Source: Pelagihabitans pacificus
Lineage (GTDB): Bacteria > Bacteroidota > Bacteroidia > Flavobacteriales > Flavobacteriaceae
Assembly: GCF_009371985.2 (NCBI RefSeq)
Contig: NZ_VIKU02000002.1
Span: 310,001-374,000, forward strand
Direction: 5' to 3'
Length of the DNA stretch: 64,000 nt
The notes beneath the pieces were generated by a model. It searched no databases, was not told the DNA's origin, and was given only the letters and a program-made list of their open reading frames with translations. This document shows, piece by piece, positions 54,686 through 63,318 of this stretch. Each line of letters starts with the position of its first letter. Position 1 is the stretch's first letter. The position numbers and the translations under genes were made by a program.

Positions 54686-54799
54686 ATGAAAGCATCATTC
54701 AACAGAACGGTAACAGAGTCAAAAACAGGACAGTACTTTTCATCCTTGAGCCATAGCAAAAGGGCTCAGTGGGCACAGTACAGGAACTTCAACCGCTAA
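54686..54799 (+). CDS. 37-aa basic microprotein, tandem copy 3
   Basis: Identical in peptide sequence to copy 2; the three base differences (codons 10, 20 and 30) are all synonymous. Spacer to copy 2 is 39 nt, so the last two copies are probably on one mRNA. Confidence 0.78.
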   Translation: MKASFNRTVTESKTGQYFSSLSHSKRAQWAQYRNFNR

Positions 54800-54840
54800 T
54801 CACGGTTTTACCCAACAGGTCATCATCATAAAACAACGTC

Positions 54841-54954
54841 ATGAAAACATTCATCAATCAGTATCCAACGGAATCGAGAAGGTTCGTCTCCCTGACCAAA
54901 CTTAGGGATAGCAAGCGGTTTCGTTGCACAGAACAGTCATTTAGCCTTCAATAG
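54841..54954 (+). CDS. Diverged 37-aa microprotein, fourth member
   Basis: Also exactly 37 codons, 41 nt after copy 3. It shares the Met-Lys start, Asn6, the tripeptide Thr-Glu-Ser at 10-12 and Ser-Lys-Arg at 24-26 at the same positions as the other copies; the C-terminal motif with Trp is absent, and it has a Cys at 29. Reading one base further on after Lys-Arg gives a VAQ...FN series reminiscent of the WAQYRNFN end, so it may be a frameshifted copy. The unshifted frame stops 20 nt before the terminator. Real gene or decaying copy is not settled. Confidence 0.5.
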   Translation: MKTFINQYPTESRRFVSLTKLRDSKRFRCTEQSFSLQ

Positions 54955-54974
54955 TAGCCATACTAACACTGGGT

Positions 54975-55012
54975 AAAAAGGGAATACACCTCATCAATGT
55001 ATTCCCTTTTTT
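54975..55012 (+). terminator. Rho-independent terminator of the microprotein array
   Basis: Perfect 14-bp stem AAAAAGGGAATACA/TGTATTCCCTTTTT (54975-54988 with 54998-55011), 9-nt loop, ending in a T-run. It separates the array from the DGPF gene at 55132. Confidence 0.88.
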
Positions 55013-55131
55013 CCTTTTACGGTACCCATGCCCATCGAATTTTTAAAAAAATAGCATAATTTAGGAAATAGGATGTCCCATTTAGAAAGTATCGATTGTC
55101 CTAAGCATATAACCTTTAAAACTTAAATCAT

Positions 55132-55479
55132 ATGAAAGAGTTTATGATGCTTTTCAGAACAGAAAGAAATGACGCACCACCACCTTCTCCGGAACAAATG
55201 CAAGCCATGGTCAAAACGTGGCAAGATTGGATCGGTGGTATTGCGGCCCAAGGCAAATTTGTAAGTACGGATGCCCTCGGCTATCAGGGGAAGACAGTTC
55301 ATGCCGATGGGTTGGTCACCGATGGGCCCTATGCTGAAATCAAGGAAATCGTTGGAGGCTATATCGTAGTAAAAGCTGAAAACCTGGAGGAGGCCGTAAA
55401 ACTATCGGAGGGCTGCCCTACCCTATCCATTCCAGGCGGCAAGGTAGAGGTGCGGGATGTAATGGTGTTCGATATGTAA
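55132..55479 (+). CDS. DGPF/YCII-related domain protein
   Basis: 115 residues. The family signature is clear: EFMMLFRTERND at the start and VTDGPYAEIKEIVGGYIVVKAEN in the middle (DGPF-type motif, here DGPY) with a C-terminal VEVRDVMVF strand. A dimeric alpha+beta barrel protein, cytoplasmic. Family knowledge: DGPF proteins are found next to ECF42 sigma factors and may be their targets; the next gene here encodes that type of sigma factor. Confidence 0.88.
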   Translation: MKEFMMLFRTERNDAPPPSPEQMQAMVKTWQDWIGGIAAQGKFVSTDALGYQGKTVHADGLVTDGPYAEIKEIVGGYIVVKAENLEEAVKLSEGCPTLSIPGGKVEVRDVMVFDM

Positions 55480-55622
55480 TTTACGAGCCGTCGTTGCGAG
55501 GTAGTTACCCAAGGACAGGGTTCGAGGCAATCGCTTAATTTCCGATACGAAAGCACCAACAGATTGCTTCTTTTCGCGCGCTATGACGGCTCCTTTTTAC
55601 CATTGCCATAACAACTATCCGA

Positions 55623-56864
55623 ATGAACCGTCAAGAACTTATACCACACCTTTTCCGAACCGAATACAGCAAGATAGTTTCGGTACTCTGCAAAACCTTT
55701 GGATTTTCCCAGATCGCGCTTGCCGAGGATATCGCCAGTGAGACCTTTCTGACCGCTACGGAAACTTGGGGCCTCAAAGGAACTCCCAAAAATCCAAGGG
55801 CCTGGTTGTATCAAGTTGCCAAAAACAAGGCCCGGGACGGTTTTCGTCACAATAAGGTATTTCAACAGAAAATAAAGCCCGAACTTGAACATCGAAACAC
55901 CACTTCAATCGAATTGGAGATTGATCTATCCGAACCAAATATCAAAGACAGTCAACTGCAAATGCTTTTTGCAATATGTACCCCTATCATATCCAAGGAA
56001 GCCCAAATTGCCTTGGCACTGCGCATTCTTTGTGGTTTTGGGGTTACCGAGATCGCGAAGGCATTTTTAAGCAACAAAGAGACGATTAATAAAAGGCTAC
56101 ACAGGGCCAAAGAAAAATTGCGGGCTGCCAAAATCGATTTGGGAATCCCCCATACAATAGCCATTGAGGAGCGGCTCGACAATGTCATCTCTGTGGTATA
56201 CCTTCTCTACAACGAGGGCTATTATTCGACCACCTCAGAGATAAATATTAGAAAAGAGCTTTGTATCGAGGCCATGAGACTTTCACTTCTATTGTTGGAT
56301 CATGAACCGACCAATCTCCCGAAAACAAACGCGTTAATGGCTTTGTTCTGTTTCCATGCCTCTAGATTCGAGGCACGCTCCAACAAGGATGGGGAACAAA
56401 CCCTATATTTCGATCAAGATATTGGAGCTTGGGACCAAGAGCTTATAAAAAAAGGGGTAGCGTATCTTCGATTGTCCAGTTTGGGTACGGCCATTACCAA
56501 ATATCATCTGGAGGCTGTTATCGCCTACCAGCATACCCAACCAAACGATTCCAAGGAAAAATGGGGACAGATACTGCAATTGTACAATCAACTGCTTCAG
56601 TTAAGATACTCCCCGATTATAGCTTTGAACCGCACCTATGCGCTATCCAAGGCCTACGGTAAACAGGTGGCGCTGGAGCAGGCACTAAAAATAGATATGA
56701 AAAACAATCACTTCTATCATTTGTTGTTGGCAGAACTGTACTCCGATTCGGATAGGAAAAAACAAAAGGACCACCTTGAACTTGCCATGGTGACCGCCAC
56801 CACAGATCACGAAAAAAAAATAATTCTACGTAAATTGGATAAAGCGAAACAAAATGGCATATGA
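55623..56864 (+). CDS. ECF42-type RNA polymerase sigma factor with C-terminal TPR-like extension
   Basis: 413 residues. Sigma-2 region at about 10-80 (AEDIASETFLTA), sigma-4 at about 130-180 (LCGFGVTEIAKAFLSNKETINKRLHRAKEKL; helix-turn-helix). The long C-terminal part (about 185-413; LDNVISVVYLLYNEGYYS, ALFCFHASRFEARS, ALNRTYALSKAYG) is the ECF42 extension, DUF6596/TPR-like, thought to control activity in place of an anti-sigma factor. DGPF gene upstream (143 nt) fits this group. The TfoX-like gene starts inside its last codons (11-nt overlap). Confidence 0.9.
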   Translation: MNRQELIPHLFRTEYSKIVSVLCKTFGFSQIALAEDIASETFLTATETWGLKGTPKNPRAWLYQVAKNKARDGFRHNKVFQQKIKPELEHRNTTSIELEIDLSEPNIKDSQLQMLFAICTPIISKEAQIALALRILCGFGVTEIAKAFLSNKETINKRLHRAKEKLRAAKIDLGIPHTIAIEERLDNVISVVYLLYNEGYYSTTSEINIRKELCIEAMRLSLLLLDHEPTNLPKTNALMALFCFHASRFEARSNKDGEQTLYFDQDIGAWDQELIKKGVAYLRLSSLGTAITKYHLEAVIAYQHTQPNDSKEKWGQILQLYNQLLQLRYSPIIALNRTYALSKAYGKQVALEQALKIDMKNNHFYHLLLAELYSDSDRKKQKDHLELAMVTATTDHEKKIILRKLDKAKQNGI

Positions 56865-57216
56865 CGAATTTTTGGCCGATCGGATCCGGCAAGTTTTGAA
56901 ACAGCAGTCAATCGTTTTTGAGGAAAAGAAAATGATGGGCGGGCTTTGTTATATGGTCGACGGTAAAATGTGCCTAGGACTTGACATCGATAAAAAAACC
57001 GATACCTCACGTCTAATGTGCCGAGTTGGTCCCGATGCATACGACCATGCGTTGGCAAGACCTTACTGTACCCCCATGAATTTTACCGGTCGTGTTATGA
57101 AAGGATATGTTTTTGTTGCCGAAGATGGTTTCGACTTGGACAAGGACCTCAATTATTGGCTTCGATTGTGTCTGGATTTCAATCCTTTGGCCAAGAGCAG
57201 CAAGAAAAAGAAATAG
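56854..57216 (+). CDS. TfoX/Sxy N-terminal domain protein
   Basis: 120 residues. The TfoX-N pattern is present: EEKKMMGGLCYMVDGKMCLGL and CTPMNFTGRVMKGYVFV; basic KKKK tail. In Proteobacteria TfoX governs competence, but short TfoX-N proteins are common elsewhere and often accompany sigma factors or DGPF genes. Overlaps the sigma-factor gene by 11 nt, so translation is coupled. Ends 6 nt from the convergent GH26 gene. Confidence 0.82.
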   Translation: MAYDEFLADRIRQVLKQQSIVFEEKKMMGGLCYMVDGKMCLGLDIDKKTDTSRLMCRVGPDAYDHALARPYCTPMNFTGRVMKGYVFVAEDGFDLDKDLNYWLRLCLDFNPLAKSSKKKK

Positions 57217-57222
57217 TGGGTC

Positions 57223-58329
57223 TTACAGCTCATCCCTAGTGATAACGATCGTACTGTTCATCATCTCAACGGCATTCGCATTATCGATGATAGCGACTTC
57301 GGCTCCTGACCAACTGTGCCATTGCAGAAAATAGGCTGCCTTTCCCTTCAACATATCGGCCCATTGCATCATGTTCCAATTCCCGTACCCATCTTCCAGC
57401 GGGCCCGATTCGGATAGCACCAACGTTTTTCCCAGGGATTTTAGTGCTTTATAATCCGGAAAATCCGGTGAACTTCCGTAAAAATCCATACCCACCAAAT
57501 CAACTACCTCATTTCCTGGATAAAACGTTGTTACTTCAGCGTTCCAATATTGATAGGGAATCACAGAATATACCCATATAAGGTTGTCCAAACCGTAATC
57601 AAAGGTAAGGGTATGGTAAAGGTCTCTCCAAAGTGCAATAAAATCGGCCTCGTTGGTTTGTTGGTTGTTATAAGCGTTGATGCCCCACCAAAAGAAGTCT
57701 CCGTTCATTTCGTGAAAAGGACGCCATATAACGGTGACTCCGGCATCTTGAAGTTTCTGTAGCGCCCCGGCGATCTGGTCCAGTTCCGTTCGATAATTGA
57801 TCCATGCCTTCGTTTGGACCTCCCCCTTGAGAAGGGATTTCAAATTGATTTTCCCTTTATTCTCAACGGTGTTCCAATATACATTGTAACCCTCTACGAA
57901 AGGGTTATCCGCATGCCAGCTTAAGGTAACCAAACCTCCTTGGTTCCAATGGTCGATCAGGGATTGCACGGGATAGTCCGAACTAGGAAAAAAGCCCAAG
58001 TCGGCTCCCATCAGCCCGACATGTCTCCCCGAAATATCGGCCAGCATATCGACATATCGATTATAATACGTTGTCATGTCATCCGGCCCGTTGCCGCAGT
58101 GCTGCCCAACTATGAGTTGTTCGTTCTTGACCAGTTCATCAAAATACGCTAGCAGTTGCCTTTTGCTCCGATCAAGAAAGAGCACTTCGCTATCGATCCC
58201 GGGTGGATTAAGCAGATCATTTGTATTGCTGCCTTCCGTGTTTTCAATATTCGGGAGTGTTTCAACAGTATCTTTAGGGACACATCCTATAAACAGTAAC
58301 AACCCCGACAGTAGAAGTATTTTTTGCAT
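57223..58329 (-). CDS. Glycoside hydrolase family 26 lipoprotein (mannanase-like)
   Basis: 368 residues, lipobox LLLFIGC (Cys 16). The acid/base motif WRPFHEMNGDFFWWG lies at about 200-214 (Glu at about 205), the nucleophile in LVLSESG at about 307 (Glu). TLSWHADNP and the GNGPDDMTTYYNRY region also fit the family fold. Family knowledge: GH26 enzymes cleave beta-1,4-mannan or related glucans. Expected on the outer-membrane surface or in the periplasm. No SusC/SusD pair is in the window, so it is not part of a visible polysaccharide locus. Confidence 0.9.
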   Translation of the reverse strand: MQKILLLSGLLLFIGCVPKDTVETLPNIENTEGSNTNDLLNPPGIDSEVLFLDRSKRQLLAYFDELVKNEQLIVGQHCGNGPDDMTTYYNRYVDMLADISGRHVGLMGADLGFFPSSDYPVQSLIDHWNQGGLVTLSWHADNPFVEGYNVYWNTVENKGKINLKSLLKGEVQTKAWINYRTELDQIAGALQKLQDAGVTVIWRPFHEMNGDFFWWGINAYNNQQTNEADFIALWRDLYHTLTFDYGLDNLIWVYSVIPYQYWNAEVTTFYPGNEVVDLVGMDFYGSSPDFPDYKALKSLGKTLVLSESGPLEDGYGNWNMMQWADMLKGKAAYFLQWHSWSGAEVAIIDNANAVEMMNSTIVITRDEL

Positions 58330-58519
58330 CTTGGTGGGTTTTGCGGTCTCTTCATTAAAACACCAAGAATCGTTCCATAAATCGACCCAAGAAAAGGATA
58401 AACACAGGAGGTATGAAAGACTTTCAAGTGGTCAAATCAGCTAGCACCTAAAATTTTAACTTTATTATCTGTCTAAAAATGAGTATCTTATGACTTAGCA
58501 ACCCATAACTATTTTCGTC

Positions 58520-58942
58520 ATGGCCACCATTAAATCATTAAACAAATGGGCCAATGCCCATACGTACTACCCGTTAGATCTGCTGCGACTCGCCCTTGGG
58601 GTTTTCCTATTTATAAAAGGAGTCGATTTTATGTCGAACCAAGCCCAGATGGCTGAAGTTATCAAACCTTTTGAAAACATGCCGGGAGGCATGCTTATTC
58701 TACATTATATCGTCCCGGCACATTTTGTAGGCGGTTTCTTAATCGTGGTAGGTCTATTGACCCGCTGGGCCGTGCTGGCACAGTTACCAATCCTAATTGG
58801 AGCTGTCTTGGTCAATTTCTTGGGGATTATGAATCCAACAAACCTGATATTGGCTCTTTCGGCCTTAGCCATTTGTGTTTTTTTTCTGTTCTACGGTTCT
58901 GGAAAACATTCGATGGACTACTATTTGAAAATGCAGAAATAA
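58520..58942 (+). CDS. DoxX family membrane protein
   Basis: 140 residues, four membrane helices. LDLLRLALGVFLFIKGVDFM, then VPAHFVGGFLIVVGLLTRWA and a hydrophobic C-terminal pair, fit DoxX-like proteins. Some members take part in thiol or redox processes; function here is unknown. ATG at 58520; the upstream DNA has no clear promoter. Confidence 0.8.
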   Translation: MATIKSLNKWANAHTYYPLDLLRLALGVFLFIKGVDFMSNQAQMAEVIKPFENMPGGMLILHYIVPAHFVGGFLIVVGLLTRWAVLAQLPILIGAVLVNFLGIMNPTNLILALSALAICVFFLFYGSGKHSMDYYLKMQK

Positions 58943-59258
58943 CCAATCAACGGTTTCCTCAACTCACTTGGTCTAAGGGGCATAAGGGACAGTAAATACG
59001 GTTAGTCTTCACCCTTTATCAAAGGGGTCGTTCGTATAGACAAAGTTTGGGAGGGGTAAAAGCAGATTTAAAAAATCATATTCCTATCCAATACTTGGAA
59101 ATCCTCAGGACGTCATGGGTGGAATGCCTCTAGTGTCAGGTTCGTTTGACTGCAACGCCCACAGGTTAGCATTTTGGCCAAGGGAACAGAGCCCTACAGC
59201 GGCCATTCTAAAACTAGGGGAATTCAATCGGTACCAATAGTACTATTTAGGGAAACTA
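58943..59258 (+). other. Spacer between DoxX and the molybdenum hydroxylase operon
   Basis: 316 nt between convergent genes. One small hairpin, CCCTTT/AAAGGG with a 3-nt loop (59012-59026), and no T-run. I see no gene, promoter or repeat. Confidence 0.4.
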
Positions 59259-60065
59259 TCACAGTGCTTCCAACGCTCTTTTTACATATACCCTGGCCAA
59301 ATGTGAGCGGTACTCCTCGTCTGCAAAGTGGTCGCTAATAATATCATCGACTCCATCCATGGCATGCTTTGCGGCACTGCTAGTGCCATCGTAAGCATTT
59401 TCTACCGCGGTGGCCCTGAAGGGTACCCCCGATACTCCCGTAACACCTATCTGAACGCCATCCCCTTTTTTGATGGCCGCTACCCCAACGACTGCAAAAC
59501 GGCTGGCTGATTGAAAGAACTTTTGATAGGTACCTTGGGAGACTTTGGGAAATCGAATGGCGGTAATAATCTCGTCATCTTGCAAGGCGGTCAAGAAAAG
59601 CGCTTGGAAAAAATCGTTGGCCCCGATCGTACGCTTACCGTCTTTCCCCTCGGCCACGATGGTCGCCTCACAAGCCAACACCGTTGCCGGATAGTCCGAG
59701 GCGGGATCGGCATGCGCCAAACTGCCCCCTAATGTGCCACGGTTCCGAACTTGGATATCCCCGATACATAATGCCGCTTGGGATAGAATGTTTACATGTT
59801 CCCTAACCAAATCGGAAGTAGCGATTTGATGATGCGTACAGTTGGCTCCTATAACAATTTCGTCCCCTTCCTCGGTGATGGTGTTCATCTCTGAGATACC
59901 ACCGATATCAATCAATACAGAGGGTGTGGCGAGTCGTAGTTTCATTGATGGAATCAAACTATGGCCTCCCGATAAAATTTTGGCCTCATCACCGTGCTCT
60001 TGCAATAAGGTCAAGGCCTCTCCCAAAGAGGACGCTTTTATATAATCAAATTTTGCTGGTATCAT
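59259..60065 (-). CDS. FAD-binding subunit of a molybdenum hydroxylase (CoxM-like)
   Basis: 268 residues. KILSGGHSLIPSMKLRLATP (about 33-52) and IGDIQVRNRGTLGGSLAHADP (about 101-120) are the two FAD-binding motifs of this family. C-terminal CODH_FADC-like domain (about 170-268). Transfers electrons from the iron-sulfur subunit to FAD and onward. Third gene in the operon, 173 nt after the large subunit; the gap contains no gene I could see. Confidence 0.92.
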   Translation of the reverse strand: MIPAKFDYIKASSLGEALTLLQEHGDEAKILSGGHSLIPSMKLRLATPSVLIDIGGISEMNTITEEGDEIVIGANCTHHQIATSDLVREHVNILSQAALCIGDIQVRNRGTLGGSLAHADPASDYPATVLACEATIVAEGKDGKRTIGANDFFQALFLTALQDDEIITAIRFPKVSQGTYQKFFQSASRFAVVGVAAIKKGDGVQIGVTGVSGVPFRATAVENAYDGTSSAAKHAMDGVDDIISDHFADEEYRSHLARVYVKRALEAL

Positions 60066-60238
60066 GTTTCTTATTATTTGGTTTACCTCGGTTTTTTTAA
60101 ATTTCTATTCTCGCTTACTTAGCTGTTGGCAGTTCAAAAGACAAAAGAAACAAGATAAAAAACGAAAGACCCTTAATTGTTAAAACCAATATGTTACTGA
60201 AAACTTCTATCTTCCGTCTTATTTCTAACAGCTCCTGT

Positions 60239-62599
60239 CTACGCATGCATCGCTTTCCAAACGCGTTGGGGTGTTAAGGGCATTTGGATGTCGGTCACGC
60301 CCAAATGCGAGAGGGCATCGACCACGGCATTGACCACCGCAGGGGTAGATCCTATAGCACCCGCCTCTCCGGCACCTTTGACCCCTAAGGGATTATGCGG
60401 ACAAGGGGTGACGGTACGGTCGGTTTCGATCATGGGAACGTCATCTGCACGCGGCATGGCATATTCCATATAGGAACCGGAAAGCATTTGTCCCACTTCG
60501 TCATAGACTACCTCTTCCAATAACGCTTGTCCTACGCCTTGGACTACCCCACCTTGAATCTGACCATCAACAATCATCGGGTTCATCACATTGCCGACAT
60601 CATCGCAGGCCAAAAAACGTTTCAAATGAACCTTCCCCGTATCCGAATCGACCTCTACTACCGCGATATGCGTTCCAAAAGGATACGTAAAGTTGGTCGG
60701 ATCGTAGAAACTTGAAAAATCCAATCCGGGCTCCAATCCTTCCGGGTAATCGTGAGGTACATAAGCGGTCAAGGAAACATCCCCAAATGAGACGGACTTG
60801 TCGGTTCCTTTTACCGTCCATTTTCCTTCGGCATACTCCAAGTCTTCCTCCGCCGCTTCCAGTTTATGGGCTGCTATTTTGGCTCCTTTTTCCAATACTT
60901 TTTCAACACTCTTTATGATGGCACTTCCACCTACCGCCAAGCTTCTGGACCCATAGGTGCCCATACCAAAAGCCACCTGGTCGGTATCACCGTGCTCAAT
61001 TTCGACATCGGCCATATCAATCCCCAATTTATCGGCCACGAATTGGGCGAATACGGTCTCATGTCCCTGACCGTGGGAATGGGTACCTGTAAACACCGAT
61101 ACCTTACCGGTGGGTTGTACACGAACCGCCCCCACTTCATAGAGTCCGGCACGAGCCCCCAAAGAACCGACGACGGCCGATGGGGCAATACCGCATCCTT
61201 CTATGTAGGTGGATATCCCGACCCCCAAAAGTTTTCCATTTCTTCGGGCTTCTTCCTGTTCTTTACGGAATTCCTCATAGCCCAACATTTCCAATCCTCT
61301 TTTTAAAACAGCCTCGTAGTTACCGCTGTCGTATTGTAACGCCACCTGGGTTTGGTAGCCAGGTTCATTGACTCCATCAAAAGGAGGGATGAAGTTTTTG
61401 AACCGTATTTCAGCAGGATCCATATTCATTTCCTTTGCTGCCTTGGAAATGATCCGTTCCAACAAATAGGTAGCCTCGGGACGGCCTGCCCCACGATAGG
61501 CATCGACCGCAACGGTATGGGTGAACGGTGCGGTTACGTTCAAGTGGATCAACGGCGTAGTGTACACGCCTTGAAACAACGTTCCATGTAAATAGGTAGG
61601 TACTGCCGGGGCAAATGTGGATAGATAGGCCCCCAGGGCACAGTACTCATCGGTTAAATGGGCCACTATCTTACCATCCTTGTCAAAGCCCATTTTGGAT
61701 TTCACCACATGATCGCGCCCATGCGCATCGGTCAAAAAGGCCTCACTGCGATCGGAGGTCCATTTTACCGGTCTCCCAATTTCTTTTGAAACCCAAGTGA
61801 GAAGTGCCTCCTCTGTATAGTGGTATATCTTACTTCCGAATCCGCCTCCGACATCGTAGGATAGTACACGTACCTTATGTTCGGGTATTCCCAACACAAA
61901 AGCACATAGTAACAAGCGGATCAAATGTGGATTCTGGGTGCTGGTATACAAGGTCCATTTTCCCGCATTTACATCATAGTCGGCGATATAACTCCTGGGT
62001 TCTATGGCATTCGGTGCCAGGCGTTGGTTTCGGTATTCCATCTCGGTAACGTGATGTGCCGATGCCAAGGCGGCCTCCACTTCTGCCCGATCGTTGCCGA
62101 TACACCAATCAAAAGCTGCATTATCTGGCCATTCATCGTGAACAAGGGGAGCGCCGGAATCCATCGCTTTTTGTGGGTCGGTCACCGCAGGAAGGGGCTC
62201 ATAATCGACCTCGACCATTTCGGCCGCATCACGCGCCTGTTCCAAGGTTTCGGCGATTACAATGGCTACCGCTTCCCCCAAATGTCTTATTTTGTCTTTT
62301 GCCAATAGTGGATGCTTCGGCTCCCGCATGGTTTCCCCATTTTTAAAATTGACCTGCCAACCACATGGCACACCGTATTCCCCACAGCCGTCTTCCGCCG
62401 TATATATGGCCACTACACCTGCCATATTTCTTGCATTGGTCGTATCGATCCGTACAATCTTCGCGTGGGCATACGGACTTCGCACAAATGCCGACTGTGT
62501 CATTTTAGGTAATTTGATATCATCGGTGTAGCGCCCGGCACCTTTCAGAAATCGAGCATCTTCACGTCTTTTGATTGGTTTTCCTATAAATGTTCCCAT
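60239..62599 (-). CDS. Molybdopterin-binding large subunit (form II CoxL/aldehyde oxidoreductase-like)
   Basis: 786 residues. Xanthine dehydrogenase family Mo subunit: FIGKPIKRREDARFLKGAGRY at the start, GGGFGSK (about 251), AYRGAGRPEA (about 370) and GVKGAGEAGAIGS (about 745; catalytic Glu). The AYRGAGR loop is the form II type; true CO dehydrogenases carry AYxCSFR, so CO oxidation should not be assumed. Likely oxidises an aldehyde or N-heterocycle with water as oxygen source. Stop of the 2Fe-2S gene and this start are 3 nt apart. Confidence 0.93.
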   Translation of the reverse strand: MGTFIGKPIKRREDARFLKGAGRYTDDIKLPKMTQSAFVRSPYAHAKIVRIDTTNARNMAGVVAIYTAEDGCGEYGVPCGWQVNFKNGETMREPKHPLLAKDKIRHLGEAVAIVIAETLEQARDAAEMVEVDYEPLPAVTDPQKAMDSGAPLVHDEWPDNAAFDWCIGNDRAEVEAALASAHHVTEMEYRNQRLAPNAIEPRSYIADYDVNAGKWTLYTSTQNPHLIRLLLCAFVLGIPEHKVRVLSYDVGGGFGSKIYHYTEEALLTWVSKEIGRPVKWTSDRSEAFLTDAHGRDHVVKSKMGFDKDGKIVAHLTDEYCALGAYLSTFAPAVPTYLHGTLFQGVYTTPLIHLNVTAPFTHTVAVDAYRGAGRPEATYLLERIISKAAKEMNMDPAEIRFKNFIPPFDGVNEPGYQTQVALQYDSGNYEAVLKRGLEMLGYEEFRKEQEEARRNGKLLGVGISTYIEGCGIAPSAVVGSLGARAGLYEVGAVRVQPTGKVSVFTGTHSHGQGHETVFAQFVADKLGIDMADVEIEHGDTDQVAFGMGTYGSRSLAVGGSAIIKSVEKVLEKGAKIAAHKLEAAEEDLEYAEGKWTVKGTDKSVSFGDVSLTAYVPHDYPEGLEPGLDFSSFYDPTNFTYPFGTHIAVVEVDSDTGKVHLKRFLACDDVGNVMNPMIVDGQIQGGVVQGVGQALLEEVVYDEVGQMLSGSYMEYAMPRADDVPMIETDRTVTPCPHNPLGVKGAGEAGAIGSTPAVVNAVVDALSHLGVTDIQMPLTPQRVWKAMHA

Positions 62600-62602
62600 A
62601 CT

Positions 62603-63067
62603 CTATGCTTTCATTTGTTCAGCTGCATGCTGAATCGATTTAACGATGTTGTGATATCCGGTACAACGGCAAAAATTTCCCTCGAGGCCATGCCGGATTT
62701 CCTCCTCGGTCGGATTTGGGTTGTTCTTCAAAATATCGGCGGCGGTCATCACCATGCCTGGAGTACAGAACCCACATTGCAACCCGTGGTGTTCCCGAAA
62801 GGCTTCCTGTATAGGATGCATTTGGTCTCCCTGAGCCATTCCCTCAATAGTCGTTACCTCACTGCCATCGGCCTGTACGGCCAATACGGTACATGATTTC
62901 ACCGCCTGGCCATCCAATGTTACCGTGCAGGCCCCACATCCACTGGTATCACAACCAATATGGGTTCCCGTAAGATCTAAATGCTCCCTGAGGAAATGCG
63001 ATAGACTGATCCTAGGTTCGATATCATGGGTCACCAATTTCCCATTTATCGTAATAGAGATATTCAT
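62603..63067 (-). CDS. [2Fe-2S] subunit of the molybdenum hydroxylase (CoxS-like)
   Basis: 154 residues. Plant-type ferredoxin motif [16 protein letters not shown] with a fourth Cys in KSC (about 38-63), and the second cluster [10 protein letters not shown] ... [12 protein letters not shown] (about 98-140). Passes electrons from the molybdenum site to FAD. First of the three enzyme genes as transcribed. Confidence 0.95.
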   Translation of the reverse strand: MNISITINGKLVTHDIEPRISLSHFLREHLDLTGTHIGCDTSGCGACTVTLDGQAVKSCTVLAVQADGSEVTTIEGMAQGDQMHPIQEAFREHHGLQCGFCTPGMVMTAADILKNNPNPTEEEIRHGLEGNFCRCTGYHNIVKSIQHAAEQMKA

Positions 63068-63318
63068 ATGCTATGTTTTAATTTATTCCCTTTTTAATCT
63101 TGTACCCAACGAGTCTAGACATCTCTTCCGTTGCTGACAAAAGAGCCCTACTTATTGACTATAAATCGAAAGGTTCGTTTGGGTTTCGGAGCAGGGTACC
63201 TATCCCCGAAAAGTTCTTGAAGATAAAGATTAAGATGGATATTTTACAAAATTTTGGGGAAAAATTTGCCTACTATTTAACAAGAGTATCAAAAATGTTC
63301 ATAGTCCTCAAAAAACAC

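Larger units (their letters stand above)
54284..54799 (+). repeat. Tandem array of three near-identical microprotein genes
   Basis: Three 114-nt coding units with spacers of 135 and 39 nt. The coding parts are about 89-97 percent identical while the spacers do not align, so the repeat is defined by the reading frames, not by a DNA element. Each start is preceded by an A-rich leader typical of Bacteroidota translation initiation. Confidence 0.85.

Noticed and set aside
54284-54799. CRISPR-like or mobile repeat array
   Set aside because: The repeated units are reading frames with wobble-position differences and variable spacers; no regular spacer length, inverted ends or transposase.
60239-62599. 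Carbon monoxide dehydrogenase annotation for the molybdenum operon
   Set aside because: The active-site loop is AYRGAGR (form II) rather than AYxCSFR, so CO oxidation is not supported.
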